This document shows positions 25,301 through 35,470 of a stretch of DNA of 64,000 nucleotides, in pieces. Positions within the stretch are counted from its first letter, which is position 1; every line of letters begins with the position of its first letter. The position numbers and the translations under genes were made by a program. Under the pieces are notes generated by a model, which did not search any database, was not told the origin of the DNA, and saw nothing but the letters and a program-made list of their open reading frames with translations. This DNA is from Apteryx mantelli (Eukaryota > Chordata > Aves > Apterygiformes > Apterygidae). The DNA lies in contig NC_089979.1 of the NCBI RefSeq assembly GCF_036417845.1, forward strand, positions 2,223,424 through 2,287,423. The letters run 5' to 3'.

Positions 25301-26382
25301 AGGGGCGCTCCCAGGCCCATCTCTACCCTCTCCTGATACCAGCCTTATCTCCTATTGTTGTATATTGGGAGGATACACATGTAGCATGGTGGCCTTTTCC
25401 AGAATGTTTTCTATGTTGCTTTTCAGATATCTTCGTATGTATGTTGCTTTTGTATGTGCGTTGCTGTCTCTTTTAAAAACTCTCTTTGAGAGTTTCTTGA
25501 AGGAAGCTTCAATTGGTACTTTTTCTGTTGCCTTTGCCAACCATTGCTCAGGATCTCCCAGTGCAAGGTGGGAATGCCTAAGCTCATATCCATGGAATAA
25601 ACTATTCAGAGAGGATGAGCACCACCTTGCATGAAGACATCTCATTGGTACCAGCGGCTGAGAGGACTGGGAAAGGTTTCCCAGATATTCTGAGCTTTCC
25701 TTTACAGCCCACCATGGTGTTGGTGCTCCAGGTACCTGATTGTGCAGTCCTGCCCTCCATCGCAAGATATGCTACAGCTTCAAGGAAGGCAATATGGAAA
25801 GAATGGATTTCATGTGTAGCAGGAAAAATGAGCATTGCTCATCTTGCGTGATAGCTAACAAGATGCAGGATCCCAGAATCTCTTGGTAACAGTCAAGTTC
25901 TCCTGCAGGTACAATTGCTTTTTGGGGTATGTCCCCACCAGAGTTTGCCATATATCAGAGCCCCTCAAGCTTTAGAGGTACAGTTGCTGCTACTGTTCTG
26001 CTCTGCCATGGGGTCTGTCAGCACACAACATTGCGAGACATCAATGACCAAGACTGAACTTTGACCAGATGTGCAGCATACCCATCTACGGATGATGCTG
26101 ATTTCAGGAACACAAAACTGAGTATATATAGGCAACATGCACACATGTGATTCAGAAATAATTGTATTAGGTTTTATGCAGATAACGCACACACACACTC
26201 TCTTATTTAGCAGCAATACAGAAATAAAATAACAGTCACAAAGAAGCTATCATAAGGCAAAGATCTGCCATCAGCTCCAAGTATTCTGTGTGCCCAAGAC
26301 ACCAAATTGCTCCAGGCTACAATTTCTGCTATAACAGGAGTGCTCCAAGGCTTTCTATGGCCATGGGAGTCTCCTCTGCTTC

Positions 26383-29300
26383 TCACAGTCTGTTGTTCAG
26401 GAAGGTCCAGAGCATGCTGGCTGATATCACTGCTACCATCCCATAACTGCACCTCACACTGCCCGCTGCATTGATGTTGCAGAGGTCGTTGCTGCAGCAG
26501 GAGACATTCCTGTTTCCCACAGTTAGGTCTTGATAAGATGGCTCACATGATGAAGCACAGCCCTTACTGATGATGTTGAAGACACCTATGACCCCTGGAA
26601 GGAAGGCAGGACCATTACTCCAAGGATGCAATGCAATATTACCCAATCCAAGGCTCACAGAATTGAATAACGAAACACTATTCCTAACTGAGGTCATTGC
26701 AGAGAAAATATGAGTGTTTCCAAACAGCTGCTTTACTGTCGCATGTTGTATTTTTGGGGTGTCAGTTTGTCAGGGAGGGAAGGGGTCCAGTCCCCAGTTG
26801 CTTGGTTAAGGCAGTGTATTCACACTTCTAGGTGATTTCTAGAACAGCATCAACTAACAGTAATGATAATAATAATATATTTAATAACTAAAGTAACCAT
26901 TAACAGCCCTGTGTGGGACCCTAGGCTACTTCATGATGAGGAACAAGAATGCGAGGGAATCTTTGCTCCTATCTTATACACCTTTGTTGCACAGAGCCAT
27001 TCAACACCCAGGGCTGTTACAGAAACACAGTTAGTCCCATTTCACAGATGACAAAGTTACTGTTTGGTTTCTTTCTGAGAGGCCTGCTTTTTTGTTGTTA
27101 GTTGCTAGTCAGTGGCTGCTGGTCAGATTAAGGTAGGTCTGATGAGTTTTTCATGGGATTTACTGGTCTTGCACAATTTAATCAGGGCACCAAGTCTTTG
27201 ACACGTGCAACTTTACTGTACAGGGCCAGCAGGTTGTAAGATGTATTGACTCTCCTCTTTGTGAATGCATGACCATGGGTCTGCACACTGCAATGTGTGC
27301 AAGGACGCCTACGGGAGGTACTGCATTCACTGCACCACGGAGATCAGTTTGAACATGGATGCCACCGATGGTCTCTGTGCCTCAGGTCTAAGAGCAGCTG
27401 AGCTGTCACTACAGATCTGCAGAAGGTGAACAATCATTTTCTGGGAGGAAGTTTTTTTTTTTTTTACCATATCCAGGATGAGAGAATTAAATCATAGCCC
27501 CTTAGAGGAGTTTACCTAGAGACACACAGTTGGCTGCATTCAGAACTGATTGTAGATGGACTTGGGTGAATTTCTATCTTGTCCATTGAATGCCCTAGAG
27601 TCAGCTCTGTCATTCAATGCTCCTTCTAACCTCATGACTAGATTTTACCAGGCTCAACCCCTCACAGCGGTTAGCATTATGTCTGGCTGTCACCTACAGC
27701 CAAGTTGCCCTGTGGGAAATGCTACATTCATTTTAACCCATATTTCTACCTTTACAAAGGTACCAGCTCAGCTCTTGCCCTTGTAAGCAAAACATCCTTG
27801 GTGTTATGGAAGAGAGATAAACCTATTTTTGTGTAGGTGAGAGACATTGGTATGTATTATTCAAAACATCAAGGGCTTAAGAACTAACACCCTGCTGTGC
27901 TAGGTGTTGTACAAAGCAGCTGCACCCTGTCCAGATTTGTTCCAGGCACTGGCACTGCATGTCCATACTGCTCAATAGTTAGCACGATCTCTTGGCAAAT
28001 GCTGAGGACTTTGTAAGGTACAGCATGCATGGCGCTAATGCATTGTAATCTCAATCTCATGGCCAATGTGGGGAGAGGACTTGGTGATGGCCAGCACCAC
28101 TACCAAGGGGCTAACCATCACCGAGTGTTAAACTTTGTTCTTCAGCCTTTCTTAATCAAACCAAAAACCATCTATAAGGGTTTTTTTGTTGTTTTTTTGG
28201 TCACCTTTTCTTCCCAGATGGCTTTTCTCTTTCTGTGGCACATTGAGCTTTGCTGGCCTCAGCTCTGGCACACACCAGCTGGTGTACCTAGTGTAGCTGG
28301 GGTTGGCTTGGACATCTGTGGCTGGGGCCATGCCTGCTTCCAACACCGCAGCTAAGACATTGCCCATCCACACCTTGCCTTACCGATCACATCTGTCTTG
28401 CACGTTTCCGAATCCTTACAGTTCACAGGCATCTTACAGTTGGAATTGCTGACCTGCGCCGTGCAGCTGTAACATTTCAAAGAAGAACCTGCAAGAGGCC
28501 AAGAGAGGTTACAAGGCAAATCCATCTGGACTGCTGTGGTTAACCAAGATATCTAGTGATTATGCTGGGACCCAGGACCCATTGTGTGGATCCTCAAAAG
28601 AAGCTAGCACCTCTGTTATTTGGAAACCAGTGGTCTTTCCATTTTCAGTGGAGAACGGTGTACTCACTTGGGGTGAGAGATGGGCAAATTTTACAAGTAC
28701 TGGAGCTCTTTCAGATTTAGGTGGCGCAATGAGGGAGCAAGGATCACACACTTTCCTTGGCATTTGAGAGGTGTCTGGCTCAATACAGTTCCTGTCTGGA
28801 TAGGGACTTTTTAGATATTCCCATTTCCTTGTGAACTGAGAAGGAATGGAAGGATGAAGTCATCAAAAGAGTGTGTTGATATTGTTTATCTGCCTCTACA
28901 GACAGGGGAGTGGTACCAATATTGTGCTTGTGAGCCTTAGCTGAGTCATTGTGCTCCATTCTGGATGAAATGGGGAAAACCCAAAGGAGAGAGAGGGTTG
29001 CGGGGGGGTGGAACAGGTGATTTGCAAGATCTCTTCTGGCCCACGTTCTCTGTTTGACCAACTTGTGACACCTGCTTTCCAACATGCCCTCTTAGAAAGC
29101 AAAGTGCAAATAAAGTTTTTGCCTCCTTCTGAAAACCACACCATCAGGTGTTCCCACACCCTCACAGCCATGCTGGTCCGTGCGGGACGCAAGTCAGAAC
29201 GTTAACATCCATTGTGTCGTTAAGTATGCCAAGCGAAGGTTGGGATACCAGCATAGGCATTGCAGCTTACAAGCTCTGATGAAAAACAGTCCCCCAAGAA

Positions 29301-30543
29301 GAGAGAGCATGGCACAATTCCCTTTTCCTATTACCTACCCGTGACCCGGGACATCACTGGAGCCTCACAGCCCTGGAAAGTGTTTAGGAAGGTGTGTGTG
29401 TGCGAATGTGCATAAGTATTTTAATCAACTGACCACCAGGCTTGTCTCATGACACCCTTGGACCAAAACCCTAATGCCTAAAATACTCTTTTTACATAGA
29501 CAAGCCCTAACTAGAAACCGAGGTGTTATTGTGAGCAGGAGTAAGAAGGGATTTGAACCACTCGGTCTCCCTCTGTCCGAGCCATTTTGTTTTACATAAA
29601 TGACTGATACAGCCGTAGAGGCAATAAGCAAACCCCCAGTTTGTCTGTAGTGAAGCATTCTGCTCTCTTGAATATCTGACTTCTAATGCAACACAAATCA
29701 AATTTCAGCGAACCCTGATGATGGACAGTTGGATCATTTGCTGGAAGCTGGCAGAGGAGAGGGTCTGGGCAGGGCTGTACAAGCCCCTTCTCATCTTAGC
29801 CCTTAAATATCTTCTGCTGTTTGAGACAAGTTTCTGCTCAGATCTGGGTCTTCTGTTCTCCGGTAACATGGAAGAGCTAGTTTTAAATCGTATTTTCCCA
29901 ATCAGCCAAAAGAGAGTTACAGATTTGCACTGTCCAAATTCTACCTGTTCAATCTAGAAAATCATACGTCTCAAAAAATCAGCTGAAAATCAGCGCTCTC
30001 CCCACTTTTCTTCCTTTTAGAAAGCAGATAAACTTTGCAGACTGAGAGGCCACTTTTCAAATGAGGAGTCAAAGAATATGTCAGAACAAAACTTGCCTTT
30101 GCAGAAATGTTGAAATGAGCCATTTTGTTAGCCCAGGAAAAAGAAAAATAAACCTCCCCTCCTCTCTTATTAAGAGAAAAACCTACGCTGTCTGACATAA
30201 ATAATTTTGATCCCCATGAAATTCACTTTTTTTAGGAGTTATCCAGGACTTTTCCAGGACTTATCTTTCCTGGAAGCTGCTCTACCCAGTGCTAGTATCA
30301 CGCCATCAGCACGGTGAGACTACCTATTTTTCCATGCAACGCCCAGATCGCCCCATCAGAAAGCGAACATGGCACATACAACAACTACTTCAGCATCTCT
30401 TCCTTCACTGCAAAATCCCCTGATGGGTCTTTCCTCCCAGCTGAGGACCTTGCTGGAGAGGACACAGGGCAGACTGTCCATGCTGTCTTACCTGAGTCCA
30501 TGCACAGGGCTGCTCCCAGGAGCAGGACAAGCAAAGCCTTCAT
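26383..30543 (-). CDS. PSCA: Prostate stem cell antigen, GPI-anchored Ly6 protein
   Basis: Three coding exons on the minus strand: 30492-30543 (ATG at 30543), 28384-28488 and 26383-26594 (stop TGA at 26383-26385). Donors are GTAAGACA and GTAAGGCA, acceptors CTCTTGCAG and TTCCTTCCAG; both introns are phase 1. The product is 122 aa, close to human PSCA (123). Residues 1-17 are the signal peptide. The Ly6 domain has the ten canonical cysteines (23, 26, 35, 41, 47, 65, 69, 85, 86, 91). It carries the PSCA-like strings LKCYSCTAQVSN, NIISKGC, VGNRNVSCC and NDLCN. NVS at 82-84 is a sequon. The tail from about 103 to 118 is hydrophobic and suggests GPI anchoring at the cell surface. An extra cysteine at 101 sits just before that tail. 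By family knowledge PSCA is an epithelial surface protein reported to modulate nicotinic acetylcholine receptors. Confidence 0.93.
27265..27429 (+). other. Small cysteine-containing open frame inside PSCA intron 2
   Basis: A plus-strand ATG-to-TGA frame of 54 codons contains HCNVCKDAYGRYCIHCTTE, that is CxxC-x7-CxxC, plus two later cysteines. The spacing recalls a zinc-binding pair, but no family is recognised. Part of it resembles 18361-18394 at the DNA level. It is antisense to PSCA and may be chance or a relic. Confidence 0.15.
27500..27560 (-). repeat. MIR-like fragment
   Basis: GTTTACCTAGAGACACACAG followed by CATTCAGAACTGATTG resembles the reverse complement of the MIR core (caaggtcacacag ... 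agagctgggattcgaaccc). Decayed, low confidence. Confidence 0.35.
27885..27930. repeat. Possible CORE-SINE or LINE-linked fragment
   Basis: TGCTAGGTGTTGTACAAAGC resembles a phrase (tgctaggtgctgtacaaac) common in old sauropsid interspersed repeats linked to MIR-like SINEs. It is short and tentative. Confidence 0.3.
28489..30491 (-). other. Intron 1 of PSCA
   Basis: This 2.0-kb phase-1 intron lies between the signal-peptide exon and the first Ly6 exon, bounded by GTAAGACA and CTCTTGCAG. I see no other gene in it. Confidence 0.85.
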
Positions 30544-30597
30544 TTTGGGATGGCTTCTCTCTCTCGCAGTGTACAGGTTGTCTCCTTTCGGGGCACG

Positions 30598-30604
30598 TTA
30601 TATA
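30598..30604 (-). promoter_or_regulatory. TATA box of PSCA
   Basis: The minus strand reads TATATAA here, with its upstream end 61 nt before the ATG at 30543. A start site near 30572 would leave a leader of about 30 nt in the first coding exon. Further upstream, the sequence around 30745-30755 contains TTAGTCA, an AP-1-like string that may be chance. Confidence 0.6.
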
Positions 30605-33590
30605 CTGTGGGAGGCAGCTCTCATGCACGCCTGGAAGGTTTCCCCGTGAAGGCACCTGAGCGAGGTGCACACTGGACCGAGGGAGGGGCTGATTCGTGAT
30701 GCTGATACTTGCGTTATGGGCATCTCTTATCTGATTGTGATTCTTAGTCACTGAGTTGCCAGCGGCTCCCTCCCGACCCCCCCGCCTTCCCTCCTACCCT
30801 CGGGCAAAGTGTTCACATGACTGGAAAAAAAGCACAAATTCTTCAGAACAAGGCTGGTCTTATGTGTCTCCTCAGGGCTGCGGTTGCACCCTGTGAACAG
30901 AGCTCTCTACCCTCCCCTTGCTACCTTGAGAGGTGCTGTTGTGTTTAAATCGAGCATAAAATGTTCTTTAATAAACACCTCCAGCTATTCCACCTGTGTG
31001 TCCGCCTCTGCGTGGCACTTGTGGCATGCGGTAGTAAGATATTTGAGGAAACTGCAGTATGTAGGCTTCTTCCGTGTGTCCATGTGCTCCTATGCATTTA
31101 TTTGTGTGTATTCTCTGTAGTGCAGTACAATACAACGCCCAGTTCAGGTCTTTAATGTGTGTTGAAGCCAAAGGGACTATTTGATTGCTTTGTCCAGTAT
31201 TTCAATCTCCACGTTATATACACTGTGGCATGCATCTGTTTGTCTTTCAGTCTCTCTATCTTGCATAGGCTGGGTACGGTTTTGATATCTGAATTCACAT
31301 CAGTGTGTAAATAACTTGGGCTTGTTAAGGAAATGCCATTTCCAATCGCAGGTGAAGGTGAGTTTAGCCGCAGTCCGGGCTGAAGCTAATACACTTGCTT
31401 TGGTGGGTTGGCTGGAGAGCTCTCCCATCCCTCACATCCTTTTACCACTTCTCAGTACACACCAGTGTAGAAGAAAACAGGCCTTCCTGCTAAATTCAAT
31501 TTACTGTGGTTTCTTGCTTTATTTAGGGTTCTTCTTTAAAACTCAGGAACATAGCACTTTGCAGTGATAGCCTTTGGAGACTTGTTCTCTCACAGTTTAG
31601 CTCTTAGGACAAATTGAAGGGAAGGTGCGTCAGTGTGTTGGTGGGTATTAGCTCTTGATCAGCGGCTGCAGCGTGAGTCACGGAAGGTCAGCTGGCATAT
31701 CTCTGAAGTTAGTGACACTGTGCTGATTTACACCAGCGGAGAATCTGGTGTGGGGGATGTTTTTCCACATACTATTTCCTCTGGGGGAACTTAAGTGCTC
31801 CTCCTTGGACACTGGAAGTTCTGTTCAAGGCTCAGTTCCTTGGTTTAAATAAAAGTCCTCCTTTCTGTGTCTATTACCCTTTGCTCTACCTTCTTTTTTT
31901 CAGACCGTCCCATTTATAGCCATCTTGTCTGGAATAGCCAGAAGTAGCTGTGGGAGCACTTCTGGAATAGCTAGAAAAAGAGCTCTGGCTCTGGCGATCC
32001 TTATTCAGAGATATAAGGTTATTTATTATTATTTTTTTAAATCCTTATGCTTGTCCCTGCAGGGCCTGGTTCCTCGTTTCAGGGAAGAATAGGACCAAGG
32101 GGAGAGGACAACCTGGCCCCCATCAGATCCACCCAGGCCTTGAATTAAATGTTTCTTCCTTTAAGCAACTCACTGGTAAGCAAGAGGGAGTGTGACTTGC
32201 ATCCCCAGCAGCCTGACTTGCTGCCAGTATAACTCTCCCAGTACTGTCATTTCTTTGTATTTTTTTTTTCTAATAGTCCCAGGGCTGCCGCAAAGAACAG
32301 GACTCGTGGTACTCTAAAAGAGACACCTGCAGCTCATCAGCTGCCTTGACCCAGTCCTGGGTGGCTACAGCTAGAGGCTGCGTGAGAACCCAGTAATTCC
32401 TGTATCCTGACATTGATTGCTGCTTCCCACTGCTTTTTGAAAGTGTATGTGCAGTTCCTGCTCCGCTCCTGAAGATGGCAAGCGTGCCCCGTTATAGTTG
32501 CATACATACATTAATATGCACTTGTCCATAGGACTGTGTGTACAAGTTTTTTCCATTATTTTCCTGGTGTCGTAAAATCCCAGTTTCATCTAACCGTGCA
32601 TGAAAAGACCATCCATTTCTTTCCCCTGCTGATCTAAGGATGCCTACAAATCACTTGGGCTTTCTTTATGCTGGTTTAAGTGTCACTGCAGAGTCTTGAT
32701 AGACATAGCTCTGGAGCTTTCTGCTGAGGAGGGAGGGAAAGGGAATTTGATTATTTGCTGGATCCAGGTTCACCTGCCTGGTGTCAGGCTGAGAAAGTGG
32801 TGCTGGGCTGCGCTTCAGAGCGTGGTGCCCCTGGTAACATTGAGCAGGGGTATAACATCACTAGATGTGAGCTGAAAATTTGAGGACAAGAAAGGCTATT
32901 GGTGAGACGGTGCCTGGGAAATCTGGGCAGTGATGCTGAGCATCTCTAAAGGCAAAAGAAAGTTGCTCTGATATCCTGAACTGTGGCAACCATTTGGCTA
33001 GGTGGTTTGAAGAAGCTGTAACAAAGCCTGCCAGATGGCACAGATAATGTGTTTGAGACTTCAAGAGCAGACTGTCTTTTTTTTTGTGGGGATGTCTTTC
33101 AAGTGCAGAAGAAAAGAATAAAAAATCCCAGCAAAGAGGAAACTGCAAATTAAGTTCCACACGCTCATCCGAGCATCTGGATGAATTGCAGCCCTTGAAA
33201 GAGCAGAAACATCAGGGGATCCTGCAGAGTTGGCCCAGCCTCAGAGCTCAGGCCTGTGGTGCCCTCTTAGATGTCTTCATCCAAGACATCAATGCCAGGA
33301 CAAGAAGAACTGTGGTCGGAGGCCACCTGGCCCTGCAGAGAGGTCACTGCATTGCTCAGAGTCTGCCTGGCCAGGAACTGCTTTTCCCACTGGTCACCTG
33401 AGCTACCTGGGGACTCTGTTGAATTTTACTGCTCTGCTGTGTTGTCTGAACAGCATCCCTGAAATGACGTTCATCTCACCTTGTTCATCATCTAGCCTCA
33501 GCCAGGCATCCTGCTGCTACCCACAGTCAGCGGAAACAGGTCGGACCTCCAGAGTCGAGTGTGCTGTGAGTGAGCTGGTGCTGTCTGCAC

Positions 33591-33610
33591 ATCATGGTCC
33601 ATCATGGTCC
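33591..33610. repeat. 10-bp perfect tandem duplication
   Basis: ATCATGGTCC occurs twice back to back, followed by the start of a third partial copy (ATC). Confidence 0.9.
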
Positions 33611-34544
33611 ATCCTCAGGCTTTGCCACACAGCTGAGGCTGAGGATAATGGCACAAAAAAGAGGCTATGAGGTTCCTTGTTCTGAGAATTTCTTTGATGT
33701 CTGAAGGCTTACTCAGTCTGTGCTAAAAGAGGACATGTAGAGATGGATTTTAGTGGCCCATTTTAGGCATCAAAATGGGAATTTCTAACTGCTGCACAAT
33801 TGCATTCCTTGGAATGCAGGTGGCTTCAGAAGCAAGAGCAGTGAACTGTCCAAAAGCCAGAACAGACGGAGAACAAATTATATTGAATCACTAGATGGCA
33901 GTAAGGCAAATCGCATTACACACTTGTCCGTAAGGAGGGAAGTGTGGATCCTAAATGAGGCATATGATTGGATAGACAGGAAGACATATGGATAGACAAG
34001 GGGAGAGACGGATTTAAAAATAAGTAGAGGTACAGACGTCCACAGAGACGAATGGAGAGCTAGCTGTCAGGAGGAGCTAGACGAGCTGGTTCTCTGCGCC
34101 CTCTTCTATCAGCATGTGTGATAACAGGCACCTTCATTTTCAGTCCTTGCTCTGCTTGTGACAGAAGGCCACCATCCATGCCCTGCCTCATCCCAGGGTA
34201 TTTCTTGCCAAGCTCCCAGCTATTTTCCCCTCTCCGATGCACATGCCTTGGGGTGGAGAGGCAGGATGCTGGCCTGGCAGCAGTAAACACAATTCCTGCT
34301 GCTCCTGGGCTGCCCATGACTGTGAACAGAGAGAGGATCCAGCTACTACATTTGTAGATGTCTACCACTGTTTCACATTGTTTTAACTCATACTACAGGG
34401 CCTGATGTCTAGGTTTGTTGTTCAAGTAAGCTTCAGAGCACATGGAGGCAATGCTAGGCTGCCTGAGTGACATCTTACCGAGACCAGCAAAGTGGACTGG
34501 AGATGCTGTTTTGGGCAGCACTGAGCCAAGACAGGGGTTTTCGG

Positions 34545-34685
34545 GGTCTCTGTCACTGGCCTGCTGAGGGACCTTCGACATGTCCCTTCTCTTCTTTGTG
34601 CTTCTTCTTCCTCTAACAGCAGATAGGGCTAATGACACCTGTATCCCTGGTGAAGTGCTTTGAGATCTGTGGGTGCAAACAAGTG
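34545..34685 (+). repeat. MIR/CORE-SINE-like copy
   Basis: Phrases in order match sauropsid MIR-like SINEs on the plus strand: GTCACTGGCCTGCTGAGGGA with CCTTCGACATGTCCCTTCTC, then GGGCTAATGACACCTG and GTGAAGTGCTTTGAGATC. The call is by remembered consensus; the limits are approximate. Confidence 0.55.
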
Positions 34686-35377
34686 CCAACTGCTGAGCAT
34701 TACAAGGGCTTGAGAAGAGAGGAACCTGTTTGACCTTGAGGGTTTCTACAAGGGACCAGGCACAGACTGAAATGCCCAGCTGGTCCCATTTGAGATTTCA
34801 GATTTTGGAGGCTAGCCTGACCAGTCTTGGAGAAAAACTTCCCTTTCAAATCACATCACACATCTTGCTGACAACTGTGAAAGCAATGCATTGCTGCAAA
34901 ATAATACCACCATGGTGGTAATCTTGCTTGCAGAGCAAACTGTAGATGGGCCTGATTTCCGAGGGCTGTAGGGGTTGGACTTCCCCATGCGGTGGTGCTG
35001 TTGCCACGCTGCTGGCACACAAAACTCTTGGTGTGTGGGAGCAGCCCAGACTGTTTGTTTAAAATCTCAGCAACTTCAGAGCATCAAAAATGCATTTGAC
35101 ATTTTTTTTGTTATTTTGCTAATTGCTAAGCTCTTTTGGTTGTAAAAGATTCGGAGTGTGAGATCCCTGCCAGCTTCTGCTGGAGATGCCTTGTGCATTT
35201 TCGAGTGGTCAGGAAAGACAAGTACTTTTTTGCTGTGTCTAGGCTTTGGAGGTGGGGGTGAAGTGTGAGGGGAGAAGCCCGTGTTAGGACCACGAAGCAG
35301 TTCTGTGGTTGCACTGTAATCACAAAACACTTTCTTACCCCCTTGTATGTCAAGCTTTGCAGCTTTCTTTGGACAGA

Positions 35378-35470
35378 AGTAGCAAAGGTAATTTGAAATA
35401 GAGGCAGAAGACATGACTTTCCTGAGATCATGCAACAGGGCTGCATCAGAGCTGAGCCCAGGACCAGCAA
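35378..35470 (-). repeat. MIR/CORE-SINE-like copy
   Basis: CATGACTTTCCTGAGATCAT, GCAACAGG and GAGCTGAGCCCAGGACC follow the reverse-complement layout of MIR (agtgacttgcccaaggtcac, acagc, agagctgggattcgaaccc). It is an old, diverged copy. Confidence 0.5.

Larger units (their letters stand above)
15336..26382. other. Intergenic DNA between LYPD2-like gene and PSCA
   Basis: No gene is established. The stretch contains the C15 tract, an AT-rich tract near 18.9 kb, a MIR-like fragment near 22.3 kb and an unassigned cysteine-rich frame at 19461-19856. In human, LY6K, THEM6 and SLURP1 lie between PSCA and LYPD2. I saw no exon matching THEM6 and no further CYxC...CCxxDLCN pair on either strand. Confidence 0.55.
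26595..28383 (-). other. Intron 2 of PSCA
   Basis: This 1.8-kb phase-1 intron splits the Ly6 domain between the fifth and sixth cysteines. It contains a T-run at 27451-27463, MIR-like fragments near 27.5 and 27.9 kb, and a plus-strand 54-codon cysteine-containing frame at 27265-27429, which is listed separately. Confidence 0.85.

Noticed and set aside
33230-33670. Plus-strand frame of 146 codons containing SCCYPQ
   Set aside because: The CCY string is not followed by Ly6-like spacing, and several other frames overlap it; likely chance.
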